Source: JBBSEX01 sp038239345 (GTDB taxonomy: Bacteria; Acidobacteriota; Terriglobia; Bryobacterales; Bryobacteraceae). From it: a DNA stretch of 64,000 nucleotides. Below, piece after piece: positions 18,901 through 26,794 of this stretch. Position numbers and translations under genes: made by a program. The stretch spans positions 124,001-188,000 of the forward strand of contig JBBSEX010000002.1 of the NCBI GenBank assembly GCA_038239345.1, written 5' to 3'. How positions within the stretch are numbered: position 1 is the stretch's first letter; the number at the start of each line of letters is the position of its first letter. The notes below the pieces were generated by a model. That model did not search any database. It was not told the origin of the DNA and was given only the letters and a program-made list of their open reading frames with translations.

Positions 18901-19528
18901 CCGCCTGCCGCTTTAGCGAGTTCACCTGGCGACTGACCTCTTCCAGGATGTCGAACACCCGGCTGAGATTCTGTTTCGCGCCTTCGAGCTTGGCTTCGGC
19001 AAGACGCTTTTTCGTCTTGAAGCGGGTAATGCCGGCGGCTTCTTCAATCACCGCCCGCCGATCCTGTGGCTTGTTGCTTAGGATCTGGCCAATACGCCCC
19101 TGTTCGATGATGGCGTAGCTTTCCGGACCCAGTCCGGTACCCATGAAAAGATCCTGGATATCTCTCAGGCGGGCGGTACGGCCGTTTATCAAATATTCGC
19201 TCTCACCTGACCGGAAGAGGCGCCGCGTGATGGTGACTTCGTCCGCCTTGGCTTCCACTCGCGGGTCGACCAGCGTCATTGTAACGGACGCCATGCCAAG
19301 GGGTTTACGGTCACGGGTGCCCGCGAAAATAACATCCTCCATGCGAGCTCCACGGAGGCTCTTGGCCGACTGTTCACCCAATACCCAACTAATCGCGTCA
19401 CTCAAATTCGACTTGCCGCAACCGTTAGGGCCAACGACCGCCGCAATGCCGGAGCCGTTGAACCGCATCTCGGTTCTATCGAAAAATGACTTGAATCCTT
19501 GGATTTCTATGCGCTTGAGTTTCAGCAA
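15914..19528 (-). CDS. smc: chromosome segregation protein SMC
   Basis: A 1204-residue SMC ATPase, close to the usual 1190. The N-terminal head has KRIEIQGFKSF and Walker A GPNGCGKSN. Long coiled coils flank a hinge around residues 510-640 (KGLFTAIERGKAQGLTPSGV), and the C-terminal head has signature LLSGGEKSLTA and Walker B FCILDEVDAPLDEPN. The start is the TTG at 19528 (LLKLKRIEIQG): a longer frame from an ATG at 19627 adds 33 unrelated residues and would cross a good promoter at 19572-19600. It compacts and segregates DNA with ScpA and ScpB, which are not in this window. Confidence 0.95.
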   Translation of the reverse strand: MLKLKRIEIQGFKSFFDRTEMRFNGSGIAAVVGPNGCGKSNLSDAISWVLGEQSAKSLRGARMEDVIFAGTRDRKPLGMASVTMTLVDPRVEAKADEVTITRRLFRSGESEYLINGRTARLRDIQDLFMGTGLGPESYAIIEQGRIGQILSNKPQDRRAVIEEAAGITRFKTKKRLAEAKLEGAKQNLSRVFDILEEVSRQVNSLKRQAAKAKRYEELRGEMVAHLRQALTGRFRMLEREAGKLAVDLNLATAEAQSFSVGIAEKEKEQSALEEHTYKTETELTEHRKRQADLQLEAERTRGKLEYQAKQATSIDQRLTQADAETKEIDHRQATHQQELETHARVLAELEEETESARQRLTAKNSAREQLQNQLRERERGMESTRQQVLRLLGEASTLKNQLAQVEEYLAAMERDTTRAQREEQMALGDIERLEQLKDDLGAKRKARQMELQSVGDRRREVEEELSVRKARAGEARGRLEAAKAELSKQKARRDSLEEVLSHRTYTTQSVKGLFTAIERGKAQGLTPSGVLADFVEVSDALYEKAAEEFLHEELEYVVVHDWQQAERGIDLMRSDLDGRATFLVELEKTAPSSEMPTAAQPVFGEGIAAKLSDVLRLTNGLTHAPSHLLPRLAKCFLATDRAAAQRLAMEHPDYYFLLPDGVSYHGRAISGGKKTGSGPLALKREVRELTKTVEARQKEVDATMSTLSDLEHDIAVLIEDLEQLRVKQQTQEKDALAIDHEQRKLNEEHTRSNSRLSVARLELDRLRKESGRSQEQRERNRDLVTQKEKSRVEQELALEQARAELTELQAKVSQIAEEHSTLRADLASFEERRRAERASQARIENQLREFAARRVNLVSEIERMGVERARLLSDNVGLDARAAELRDQITELTAIVHTLSAQEASLRAALATTGEALKLMRVDGQAAQEKRSHIEVELVRKQSELKFLDETSRKELGSPLEELAAGDETVLDEDGLTSAEEKYQEVRAKIDALGPVNPQALEEFQEAQQRYDFLNAQRQDLLDSIRDTEKAIQEIDVESRKRFGEAFEAINIHFRGMFQTLFGGGVGEMRLTDESNLADSGIDIVASPPGKKLQSVLLLSGGEKSLTAMALLMAIFRYQPSPFCILDEVDAPLDEPNIQRLTNLIREMSTQTQFIVITHAKRTMEAAQALYGVTMQEPGVSKLVSVRFQPAPQTAPLELEAVGV

Positions 19529-19571
19529 CGAAGACGCCCCTTCCAGTATGACGTTCTCGGGGGGTAGACCT

Positions 19572-19600
19572 ATAGTAAAGCACGATTCGCGATTAGTAAA
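19572..19600 (-). promoter_or_regulatory. sigma-70-like promoter of smc
   Basis: On the minus strand TTTACT (19595-19600), 17 bases, then TACTAT (19572-19577) form a plausible -35/-10 pair. Transcription would begin near 19565, about 37 bases before the TTG start at 19528. Confidence 0.5.
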
Positions 19601-19690
19601 GGACTGATATACGAGCGGTGGAATCAATTTTAGTATTACCCCAAGATCTAGTGGGCCGCTTGCTTCCCGCTTTGGAGCTAGACTTGAGGC

Positions 19691-20479
19691 ATGTCCTTCA
19701 ACGGGATGCGAATTCTATCGCTTGAAAGCCGCCGCGCCGCTGAAATGGCGACTCTGATTCGTAACCGCCAAGGCGACCCGTTCGTAGCGCCCTCCATGCG
19801 CGAAGCCCCGCTGGCGAGCAATGACGAGGCTTTTCAATTTGCCGAGCGGTTATTCGCGGGCGAATTCGACATGATGATCCTGCTGACGGGCGTCGGCACG
19901 CGGGCGCTCCAGAAAGTCCTCGCCACGCGGCATCCCGAAGGCGCTTTTGTGGATGCGCTGCGAAAACTTGCGGTCGTCGCCCGGGGCCCGAAACCGCTGG
20001 CGGTTCTACGGGAGTGGAACGTGCCCGCCGCGGCAACCGTGCCCGAGCCAAACACCTGGCGGGAACTGCTGGCAGCGATTGAAAACCGTCCGGAGAAGCG
20101 CCTCGCGGTTCAGGAATATGGGAAAACCAATCCCGAATTGATCGCTGGATTGCAGGCTCGCGGAGCGGACGTTACCACCGTGCGTATCTATCAATGGGAG
20201 CTGCCGGAAGATTTGGGTCCGCTCCGTCAGGCAGTGCATAAGGTGGCGGCCGGCGAACTCGACGCGGTGATGTTTACGACCTCCATCCAGGTTGCCCACC
20301 TGTTTCGAATCGGGGCGGAAGAGGGCCTTGAACTCCTTCCGGCTCTTCAAAAGATGCGCATCTTCAGCATTGGTCCAACGACCACGGAAACGCTGGAGGA
20401 ATTCGGCTTGAAAGCAACGCTGGAGCCGACGCATCCGAAGATGGGTTTCCTGGTAAAAGAAGCGGCGGAAAGCGTATGA
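19691..20479 (+). CDS. hemD: uroporphyrinogen-III synthase
   Basis: A 262-residue, two-domain HemD-like protein (cyclises hydroxymethylbilane to uroporphyrinogen III for haem). Features are ILSLESRRAAEMATLI, MMILLTGVGTRALQKVL in domain 1, LAVQEYGKTNPELIAGLQARGADVTTVRIYQWELP (the central region after the first cross-over) and the C-terminal DAVMFTTSIQV and IFSIGPTTTETLEEFGLK. The family is weakly conserved in sequence but this motif order is typical. The stop overlaps atpZ by four bases (ATGA), so haem and ATP-synthase genes are translationally coupled here. Confidence 0.85.
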   Translation: MSFNGMRILSLESRRAAEMATLIRNRQGDPFVAPSMREAPLASNDEAFQFAERLFAGEFDMMILLTGVGTRALQKVLATRHPEGAFVDALRKLAVVARGPKPLAVLREWNVPAAATVPEPNTWRELLAAIENRPEKRLAVQEYGKTNPELIAGLQARGADVTTVRIYQWELPEDLGPLRQAVHKVAAGELDAVMFTTSIQVAHLFRIGAEEGLELLPALQKMRIFSIGPTTTETLEEFGLKATLEPTHPKMGFLVKEAAESV

Positions 20480-20688
20480 ACGAGAAAAAAGACGACGGCG
20501 TAATGGCGATGGTCGGGCGATATACTTCGCTCGCGATGATGCTGCCGGCCGCGGTCTTTGTAGGCTACGTGATCGGCTATCTGCTGGATAAAGCGTTCGG
20601 CACCACATTCTTACGGATCGTATTTTTGTTCGTCGGCATTGCCTCGGGAACCATTCAATTGATCCGTGAACTGTCGAAAGAGAAATGA
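20476..20688 (+). CDS. atpZ: AtpZ/AtpI-type ATP synthase accessory membrane protein
   Basis: A 70-residue protein with two hydrophobic helices (SLAMMLPAAVFVGYVIGYLL and FLRIVFLFVGIASGTIQLI) separated by the short D-K-A-F-G-T-T loop typical of AtpZ (DUF4491-like AtpI/AtpZ, Mg/Ca or assembly factor). It is the first gene of the F0 cluster and overlaps hemD upstream and atpI downstream by four bases each. Confidence 0.83.
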   Translation: MNEKKDDGVMAMVGRYTSLAMMLPAAVFVGYVIGYLLDKAFGTTFLRIVFLFVGIASGTIQLIRELSKEK

Positions 20689-21053
20689 TCTACGAGCAAG
20701 CGGTGGGGCGCATACAGCGGGTTGCGATCCTGCTGGCGATTGCCGGAACTGCGGCGGCAACCGTGAAGTGGGGCATCCGCGGAGGCGCCGGATTTTTGAT
20801 GGGGTCGGTCTTGTCAATTTTGAATCTTGGCTGGTGGAAGCGCCTGGTAAGCGGAATCAACCACGAAAGCTCGCCTCCCGGAAGAGGTTCGGCGGTCCTG
20901 ATGGGTGGCCGTTATCTGATGGTCGGAGCCGGGGTCTATGTTATAGTGAAATTTCTGGAAGTGAGTCTGGTGGCTACACTTGCGGGCTTGTTAACAGCCG
21001 TGGCCGCCGTGCTTCTGGAGTTACTATTCGAACTTTTATATGCCCGAACATGA
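20685..21053 (+). CDS. atpI: ATP synthase subunit I
   Basis: A 122-residue membrane protein with four hydrophobic segments (VAILLAIAGTAAATVKWG, GGAGFLMGSVLSILNLGWW, YLMVGAGVYVIVKFLEVSLV and a C-terminal helix). The G-x-x-x-G-S-x-x-S-x-x-N-L pattern in helix 2 is typical of the AtpI family, which helps assemble the c-ring. It overlaps atpZ by four bases and atpB by 14, so the four F0 genes form one operon. Confidence 0.78.
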   Translation: MIYEQAVGRIQRVAILLAIAGTAAATVKWGIRGGAGFLMGSVLSILNLGWWKRLVSGINHESSPPGRGSAVLMGGRYLMVGAGVYVIVKFLEVSLVATLAGLLTAVAAVLLELLFELLYART

Positions 21054-21780
21054 ACTGTGGATTACCGCGCTTTTCAACCAGTACTTAGCTGGCCCGGCGA
21101 ATTCGATCTTGGCCGCGGTGAAGTTTCCCAACACCGATCCTTCGCATCCCTGGGCGAACTGGATGGTGATGGAACTTTTGGTGTTTGCAATCATCGTTAT
21201 TCTGGTGGCGGCGGTACGATCCAGTTTTTCCATCGAGCGCCCCGGCAAAATCCAGCACTTATTCGAAGTCCTCTATGAGCTCCTGAACAGCAGTTCGGCG
21301 GACGTGGGTCTGCACCATGCCGCGACGTATCTTCCCTTTTTCGGCACGCTCTTCATTTTTATTTTATTTTGCAACCTGATCGGCGTGATTCCGGCGTTTG
21401 AATCGCCCACGATGAACCCGGCGGTTCCGGCGGGCTGCGCCATCGCCACGTTCCTATTTTACAATTTCATGGGATTCAAGGAACAGGGCGTGGGCAAATA
21501 TCTGGCGCACTTTCTTGGCCCGTTGCCGCTACTGGCGTTTGTAATGGTTCCCATTGAACTGGTTAGTCATCTGGCCCGTCCGCTATCGCTGACGATTCGT
21601 CTTTTCGCTAACATTTACGCCAGTGAGCAAGTTACTCTCGCCTTCCTGGGACTTACTTACTTACTTGCCCCGGCTGTCTTCATGGGGCTGCACGTTTTCG
21701 TATCGCTGTTACAGGCTTATATCTTCACGCTGCTAACAATGATCTATGTTAGTGGCGCCGTTGCTCACGACGAGCACTAA
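21040..21780 (+). CDS. atpB: F0F1 ATP synthase subunit a
   Basis: A 246-residue inner-membrane subunit that forms the two ion half-channels beside the c-ring. Visible are YLPFFGTLFIFILFCNLIGVIPAFESPT, LPLLAFVMVPIELVSHLARPLSLTIRLFANI and the C-terminal LLQAYIFTLLTMIYVSGA. The essential arginine lies in SLTIRLFANIYASEQ, and E and H of PIELVSHLARP are in the expected places. It is followed by a 101-base gap and then atpE. The remaining F1/F0 genes (b, delta, alpha, gamma, beta, epsilon) are not in the window. Confidence 0.95.
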   Translation: MPEHELWITALFNQYLAGPANSILAAVKFPNTDPSHPWANWMVMELLVFAIIVILVAAVRSSFSIERPGKIQHLFEVLYELLNSSSADVGLHHAATYLPFFGTLFIFILFCNLIGVIPAFESPTMNPAVPAGCAIATFLFYNFMGFKEQGVGKYLAHFLGPLPLLAFVMVPIELVSHLARPLSLTIRLFANIYASEQVTLAFLGLTYLLAPAVFMGLHVFVSLLQAYIFTLLTMIYVSGAVAHDEH

Positions 21781-21881
21781 TCCATACCGGCATTATCCGC
21801 CGGAAGTGTGATCTTCCTCCCTCCCAAGGGCTGACAAGAGCCACCTCCTGCCGGCAAGTTCATACAAAGGAGAAACACTCG

Positions 21882-22178
21882 ATGCGTTTGAAAATCTTTT
21901 TGCTGTTCGCCGTGCTGTTCCTGATCGCGGCGCCGATCTTTGCGGCCGATACCACCCCTGCCGCTCCCGTCAACCTGAAGCCCGCCGCCGCTGCCATCGG
22001 CATGGCGATTGCTTCCGGCCTCTGCGGTCTGGCTCAGGGCAATGCCGTTAAAGGCGCCACCGAAGCGATGGCCCGCAATCCTGGAGCCACCGCTGGAATC
22101 CGCTTCGCGCTGATTCTTGGTCTGGTGCTGATCGAGTCATTGGCGCTGTACACGCTGGTTATCATCTACAGTACGTAA
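21882..22178 (+). CDS. atpE: F0F1 ATP synthase subunit c with cleavable-looking N-terminal leader
   Basis: A 98-residue c subunit. Residues 1-22 look like a signal peptide (LFLIAAPIFAADTT), followed by two transmembrane helices joined by the polar loop ARNPGA. The ion-binding carboxylate is Glu85 in helix 2 (GLVLIESLALYTL). Gln52 in helix 1 (GLAQGNAVKGA), Ser86 and Tyr90 stand at the same spacing as the sodium-binding Gln32, Glu65, Ser66 and Tyr70 of the Ilyobacter tartaricus c-ring; the Thr67 position is Leu87. AAGGAG lies ten bases before the ATG, and a terminator follows. Confidence 0.93.
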   Translation: MRLKIFLLFAVLFLIAAPIFAADTTPAAPVNLKPAAAAIGMAIASGLCGLAQGNAVKGATEAMARNPGATAGIRFALILGLVLIESLALYTLVIIYST

Positions 22179-22215
22179 GCTGTTTCGGCACGTAGCTCGA
22201 CTTCAGTCGGTACAG

Positions 22216-22242
22216 GGCGGCTCTCACAGGCCGCCTTTTTTT
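22216..22242 (+). terminator. rho-independent terminator of the atp cluster
   Basis: GGCGGC and GCCGCC form a perfect 6-bp stem (extended by neighbouring bases) around an 8-base loop and are followed by seven T. It lies 37 bases after the atpE stop, so the operon ends after subunit c. Confidence 0.88.
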
Positions 22243-22254
22243 GACTTACTCCCC

Positions 22255-23139
22255 ATGATACTCAAAGGCATCTTCGCGCCCATCACGACGCCCTTCGACC
22301 ACGAAGGCGAGATCTACAAGGTGAAAGTGGAGCACAACATTCTGAAATTCAATCAGGTTGCGCTCAGTGGATACGTGGTTTGTGGATCGACCGGGGAGAG
22401 CGTGCTGCTTTCCACTGCGGAGAAGGCGGAGTTATTCGAAATGGTGGCGAAACACGCTGCCAGCGGTAAAGTGTTGATTGCCGGAACGGGCGTCGAAAGT
22501 GTCCGCGAGACAGTGAAGTTGAGTAACCGCGCGGCCGAAATCGGTTATCAATTTGTGTTAGTCAAGAATGCCCACTATTACAAGAATTTGTTCGCCAAGC
22601 CCGATGCCCAGTTACTCTATTTCCGCAGTGTCGCCGACCGATCGAAACTTCCGGTGATTCTGTATAACATTCCGCAGTTCACGGGCATCGACATTCCGGC
22701 CGAGGTGGTGGCCAAGTTATCGGAACATCCGAACATCGCGGGCATTAAAGATAGCTCCGGCAATCTGGAGAAAGTGATGCAGATGATTCGCGAAACGCAG
22801 CCCGGCTTCCAAGTGCTGGTGGGCAGCGCGCCAACCATCTGGCCGGCCTTGAGTGTAGGGGCCGCGGGAGGCATCCTCGGCTTTGCCAATGCCGCGCCCT
22901 ATGCTTGCGTCACTATCTGGGAAGCTTTTCGGACTCGCGAAAATGAGGCGGCGGCGGATTGGCAAAATCGCATCGCGAAACCGGCTCAGTTAGTCACCAG
23001 TAAGTACGGTATTCCTGGGTTGAAGCATGCCATGGATCTGAACGGATATTACGGCGGACCCTCGCGGGCGCCGCTTCCAATGCTCTCGCCCGCTGCCAAA
23101 CTGGAGATAGAGCAAGCATTCGCCGGGTTGCAGGGTTAA
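22255..23139 (+). CDS. dihydrodipicolinate synthase family aldolase, HOGA-like
   Basis: A 294-residue class I aldolase. The Schiff-base lysine is in NIAGIKDSSGN, the substrate carboxylate loop is CGSTGES, and the conserved tyrosine is in LPVILYNIPQFTGIDIP. The C-terminal IPGLKHAMDLNGYYGGPSRAP matches the ending I recall for eukaryotic 4-hydroxy-2-oxoglutarate aldolase (HOGA1), and differs from DapA. A role in 4-hydroxy-2-oxoglutarate or related 2-keto-acid cleavage is therefore more likely than lysine synthesis. It follows the atp terminator and precedes a strong hairpin, so it is probably transcribed alone. Confidence 0.83.
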   Translation: MILKGIFAPITTPFDHEGEIYKVKVEHNILKFNQVALSGYVVCGSTGESVLLSTAEKAELFEMVAKHAASGKVLIAGTGVESVRETVKLSNRAAEIGYQFVLVKNAHYYKNLFAKPDAQLLYFRSVADRSKLPVILYNIPQFTGIDIPAEVVAKLSEHPNIAGIKDSSGNLEKVMQMIRETQPGFQVLVGSAPTIWPALSVGAAGGILGFANAAPYACVTIWEAFRTRENEAAADWQNRIAKPAQLVTSKYGIPGLKHAMDLNGYYGGPSRAPLPMLSPAAKLEIEQAFAGLQG

Positions 23140-23164
23140 TTCAACCGTGACTGAGCCGCCATTG

Positions 23165-23197
23165 ATGACTGGTCGCCCAATCGGCGAGGCCAGTCAT
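23165..23197. terminator. hairpin between convergent genes
   Basis: ATGACTGG-TCGCC pairs with GGCGA-GG-CCAGTCAT, a 13-bp stem with a two-base bulge and a short loop. It lies between the convergent aldolase and small secreted protein genes. There is no strong T-run on either side, so it may be a weak bidirectional terminator or an mRNA 3'-end stabiliser. Confidence 0.5.
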
Positions 23198-23214
23198 TGC
23201 AGCTTTACACGAGT

Positions 23215-23550
23215 TTAGTTCGTGGCGGATACAGCGGAAGTTCCGAACACGAGCTTGGTGCGAGTTCCACCAACATGTACTTCTTCCACCAGATTCTTGC
23301 CGTTCTGGGTGTTGTAACGGACGCTGGTGTTGGCGTACTTGCTATCGTTCGTTTCCACCTTCGCGTCGGCTTCCATTACGTTCTTGCCGCTCTTGATGCT
23401 TACTTTATTGTCGTTGACGCTGAACTTGTAGTTGCCCGCTTTCAGTTCCGATCCGGCGATCACGGACGGCTCATGTAACGTGACGGTATAGGTAGCGGCG
23501 CTGGCCAAGGACGCTCCCAGCGCGGTAAGGCATAGTAGTAACTTTGTCAT
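23215..23550 (-). CDS. small secreted beta-rich protein of unknown function
   Basis: A 111-residue protein with a clear signal peptide (MTKLLLCLTALGASLASAAT). The mature part is beta-rich: YTVTLHEPSVIAGSELKAGN, YKFSVNDNKVSIKSGKNVME, SVRYNTQNGKNLVEEVHVGG. No cysteine or catalytic motif is visible after the leader. Similar short exported proteins are common in Acidobacteria but have no known function as far as I recall. CAGGAG lies nine bases before the ATG. Confidence 0.75.
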   Translation of the reverse strand: MTKLLLCLTALGASLASAATYTVTLHEPSVIAGSELKAGNYKFSVNDNKVSIKSGKNVMEADAKVETNDSKYANTSVRYNTQNGKNLVEEVHVGGTRTKLVFGTSAVSATN

Positions 23551-23626
23551 TTTCTCGATCTCCTGTTTCTATCTGAACCAACTGGGTTCACTCATACATA
23601 CGGAGTAAACGCGAGAATGTTTCTAA

Positions 23627-24547
23627 CTAAGTGGGAAATAATTGTTGTAACGCTATATCCGCTTTTTGTTGCACGATTGTGTCGGAACCGAAGCCGTCCA
23701 GCCATATAAGCCCAGCTTCGCGACGGAACCAGGTCCACTGCCGTTTCGCGTAGTGACGAGTATGCAGTTGCATCGCCCCGACCGCTTGGTCCAAATTGGA
23801 CTTACCCTCAATGAAGTCCAATGCCTGCCGATAGCCGAGCGCTTGTAGTGGTTTCGTTTCGGGCGGAAATCCCAGGGCCAGAATTCGCCGAACTTCGTTA
23901 ATCAAACCCGCTCGGAACATCTGCTGGCAACGCTCATCGATCTTTTCGTATAGCAGAGCGCGAGGCGGATTGAGTCCCAATTTCACGATTTTAAATCCCA
24001 CTAACGGGACTTTTCGGTTCGAGTTAGACATCGCATTTCGGGATAAGTAAGAAACTTCGAGCGATCGGAGTAACTTCGGTATGTCATTGGCATGTATCCG
24101 CTGTGCGGATGTGGGATCGACGCGGCGTAAGAGCCGGTACAAAAATCCTTTCGTTCGTGTTTCGTGGCGCATCAGTTTTGCCCGAAGGCTGTCATCTCTG
24201 GCCGGCACATCGGGCAAGCCGTCGAGTAGCGCACGAAGGTAAAATCCGGTCCCTCCGACGACGATCGGTACTCGCCCCCGGTTTGCGATTTCCAGAAGCA
24301 CGTCACGCCCGGCCCGCGCGTAATCGCCCGCCGTAAACATCTGGCCGGGATCGGCGATATCGATTAAGTGGTGGGGAATTCCCTGGCGCTGGGAGGCGGC
24401 AAGTTTCGCTGAGCCGATATCGAAATGACGAAAGATCTGCAGCGAATCGCAATTGACGATCTCGCCATTAAAGCGATGCGCGAGATGCAGCCCTAATTCG
24501 CTCTTTCCGGAGGCCGTCGGACCCACCACGGCGATCAAGTGGAACAT
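23627..24547 (-). CDS. miaA: tRNA dimethylallyltransferase
   Basis: A 306-residue MiaA, which adds a dimethylallyl group to A37 of tRNAs reading UNN codons. The P-loop GPTASGKSELG is near the N-terminus, followed by EIVNCDSLQIFRHFDIGSAK, IPHHLIDIADPGQMFTAGDY and VVGGTGFYLRALLDGL. The C-terminal half has ALGYRQALDFIEGK and TRHYAKRQWTWFRR. I chose the ATG at 24547 (MFHLIAVVGPTASG) because the longer frame from 24607 adds 20 non-conserved residues. Confidence 0.94.
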   Translation of the reverse strand: MFHLIAVVGPTASGKSELGLHLAHRFNGEIVNCDSLQIFRHFDIGSAKLAASQRQGIPHHLIDIADPGQMFTAGDYARAGRDVLLEIANRGRVPIVVGGTGFYLRALLDGLPDVPARDDSLRAKLMRHETRTKGFLYRLLRRVDPTSAQRIHANDIPKLLRSLEVSYLSRNAMSNSNRKVPLVGFKIVKLGLNPPRALLYEKIDERCQQMFRAGLINEVRRILALGFPPETKPLQALGYRQALDFIEGKSNLDQAVGAMQLHTRHYAKRQWTWFRREAGLIWLDGFGSDTIVQQKADIALQQLFPT

Positions 24548-24693
24548 AGATGAATCGTAATTCCCAGCCATCCGTCTGAAGGGTGTAGCCCCATTGGGCC
24601 AAAGCAACTAAAGCTACAGCCGGGGTTATACTGAAATAGAGAGTACCATCTAGTCCGGCACGCACGGACAGGGAAAAAGAGGGGCCGCGCCAG

Positions 24694-26742
24694 ATGATCA
24701 AGCAGTTCGTACTTGGAGTTTTTCTTTTATCATCTTATTCGTTCTCTTACGGGCAAACTCAGCCCGCCACCAGCCCGGGAACGGGCGTCGACAAAGCATC
24801 CGCTTACTATCACTACTCTCTAGGCCATCTGTATTCGGAACTGGCGGGTTCTTATAGTAATCGCGGCGATTATTTCGCCAAGGCGATTGAAAACTATAAG
24901 TTGGCGTTGAAAGAAGACCCCGGCATAAGTTTTGTCAGCGAAGAAATCTCAGACCTCTATATCCAGTCGGGACGGCTCCGGGAAGCTGTTACGGAAGCGG
25001 AAGAGACCCTCCGTCAGAACCCCAACGACACCAATGCGCGGCGCATTTTGGCGCGAATTTATACGCGGATGATCGGCGATCAACAGAACAAGATCGACGA
25101 GAACATGCTGAAGAAGGCTATCGAGCAATATTCCAAAGTGGTGGAGAAGGATCCTAAGGATTCCGACACCTGGCTGATGCTTGGACGGCTGAACAAAGTA
25201 GCCCAGAATTCTAGCGAGGCCGAAAAAGCTTACAAAAAAGCGCTGGAACTCGATCCGGGCAACGAAGACGCCATGACCGGTTTGGCTATGGTCTACGCCG
25301 ATCTTGGGGATACGAAATCGGCTACCGATCTATTGCGCCAGGCGGCGGACAAAAATCCATCGGCGCGCAGTCTGGCGCAGTTAGCCAACGGCTATGAGCA
25401 GATGCACGAGTATGGCTTGGCGGCGGAGACCATCAAGAAAGCGATTGAGATGGGTCCTCCAAACGCCAGCGAACTGAACCAGGCGTTGGCGCAGGATTTG
25501 CTGCTGTCCGATCAGTTGGAAGAATCGCTTTCGGTCTATAAGAAGTTGGTGCAGGAAAATCCCAAGGATGTGCAGTCCTATCTGCGGATGTCGCAGATAT
25601 ACCGGCAACAGCGAAAGTTCGCCGAATCCCGGGCAGCCAGCGAGAAGGCCAAGGAATTCGATCCATCCAGCGTAGAAATTCGCTACAACGAAGTCAGTCT
25701 GCTGGAGGCCGAGGGCAAGCAGGCCGAGGCGATCGACATGATGAAGGAAATCGTGGCGTCGACGGTAAAGAAAAGTTATACCCAGGCTGAGAAGCAAAAT
25801 CGGGCGGTCCTTCTGGAACGTCTGGGCGGGATGTATCGCCAGAACGAACAGTTTGCACCGGCTGCCGAGGCTTTCCGCCAAATCGGTGAAATGGACCCGG
25901 ATCTGGCGGCCCGTTCCGCCGCCCAGGTAGTGGATACGTATCGGCTGGCTAAAGACTATCCCAAGGCGCAGCAGGAATCGCAAGCGGCGATGAAGAAGTA
26001 CCCCGCCGATCGTATGGTGCGGGTGGTCAACGCTTCTCTTCTGGCGGACATCGGCAAAACAGACGAAGCAGCTGTGGAAACAAAGAAGCTGCTGGATGGC
26101 AAGAACGATCGTGAAACATACCTCTCGTTAGCGCAGATTTACGAAAAGGGTAAGCACTACGACGAAATGTCCAAGGCAATCGATGCCGCCGACAAATTGT
26201 CCACAACCAAGGAAGACAAAGAGAATGTCTACTTTGTGCGCGGCGCGATGTTTGAGAAGCAGAAGAAATTCGCCGAGGCCGAGGCGGAATTCGAAAAGGT
26301 GCTGCGCGTAAATCCCAACAGCGCGGCAGCCTTGAACTATCTGGGTTACATGCTGGCGGACCGTAATGAACGCCTGCCCGACGCGCTGAAAATGATCACC
26401 AAAGCCGTGGAAGCTGAGCCCTTCAATGGAGCTTACCTGGACAGCCTTGGCTGGGTCTACTTCCGTTTGAATCGTCTGCCGGAAGCCGAAGATCAATTGA
26501 AGCGATCGCTGGAACGGATCTCGCGCGATCCTTCAGTGCATGACCATTTGGGCGACGTTTATGCCAAGCAGGGCAAATTGAAAGAAGCGATTGCCCAGTG
26601 GCAAAGCTCGCTGCGGGAATGGGAAGCTAGCGCGCCCGCGGACGTCGAGCCTACCGAAGTAGCTAAGGTCCAGAAAAAGCTGGAAGGCGCCAGAGTTCGA
26701 CTTGCCCAGGAAGGCTCGGGGACATCTCCGAACAAAAACTAG
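24694..26742 (+). CDS. large secreted TPR-repeat protein
   Basis: A 682-residue protein with a signal peptide (VLGVFLLSSYSFSYGQTQ) followed by a near-continuous array of about fifteen TPR units. Examples are AEKAYKKALELDPGNEDAMT, GLAMVYADLGDTKSATDLL, AEAEFEKVLRVNPNSAAALN and YLGYMLADRNERLPDALKMI. The last repeats (DSLGWVYFRLNRLPEAEDQL, LGDVYAKQGKLKEAIAQW) match the common terminal TPR signature of periplasmic TPR lipoproteins. It is probably a periplasmic scaffold. It lies directly upstream of a second TPR protein, on the same strand with a 52-base gap. Confidence 0.85.
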   Translation: MIKQFVLGVFLLSSYSFSYGQTQPATSPGTGVDKASAYYHYSLGHLYSELAGSYSNRGDYFAKAIENYKLALKEDPGISFVSEEISDLYIQSGRLREAVTEAEETLRQNPNDTNARRILARIYTRMIGDQQNKIDENMLKKAIEQYSKVVEKDPKDSDTWLMLGRLNKVAQNSSEAEKAYKKALELDPGNEDAMTGLAMVYADLGDTKSATDLLRQAADKNPSARSLAQLANGYEQMHEYGLAAETIKKAIEMGPPNASELNQALAQDLLLSDQLEESLSVYKKLVQENPKDVQSYLRMSQIYRQQRKFAESRAASEKAKEFDPSSVEIRYNEVSLLEAEGKQAEAIDMMKEIVASTVKKSYTQAEKQNRAVLLERLGGMYRQNEQFAPAAEAFRQIGEMDPDLAARSAAQVVDTYRLAKDYPKAQQESQAAMKKYPADRMVRVVNASLLADIGKTDEAAVETKKLLDGKNDRETYLSLAQIYEKGKHYDEMSKAIDAADKLSTTKEDKENVYFVRGAMFEKQKKFAEAEAEFEKVLRVNPNSAAALNYLGYMLADRNERLPDALKMITKAVEAEPFNGAYLDSLGWVYFRLNRLPEAEDQLKRSLERISRDPSVHDHLGDVYAKQGKLKEAIAQWQSSLREWEASAPADVEPTEVAKVQKKLEGARVRLAQEGSGTSPNKN

Positions 26743-26794
26743 GAGAAGTTAGCCTGGTGGACGGCACTATACCTATGATCCCCAGAGGTCATAG

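Noticed and set aside
16247..19607. Several open frames of 100-185 codons on the plus strand
   Set aside because: They lie opposite the SMC coiled-coil and heads and are rich in L, Q, R and F as expected of antisense readings.
25381..25983. 200-codon minus-strand frame
   Set aside because: Antisense to the TPR array; a byproduct of its repeated codons.
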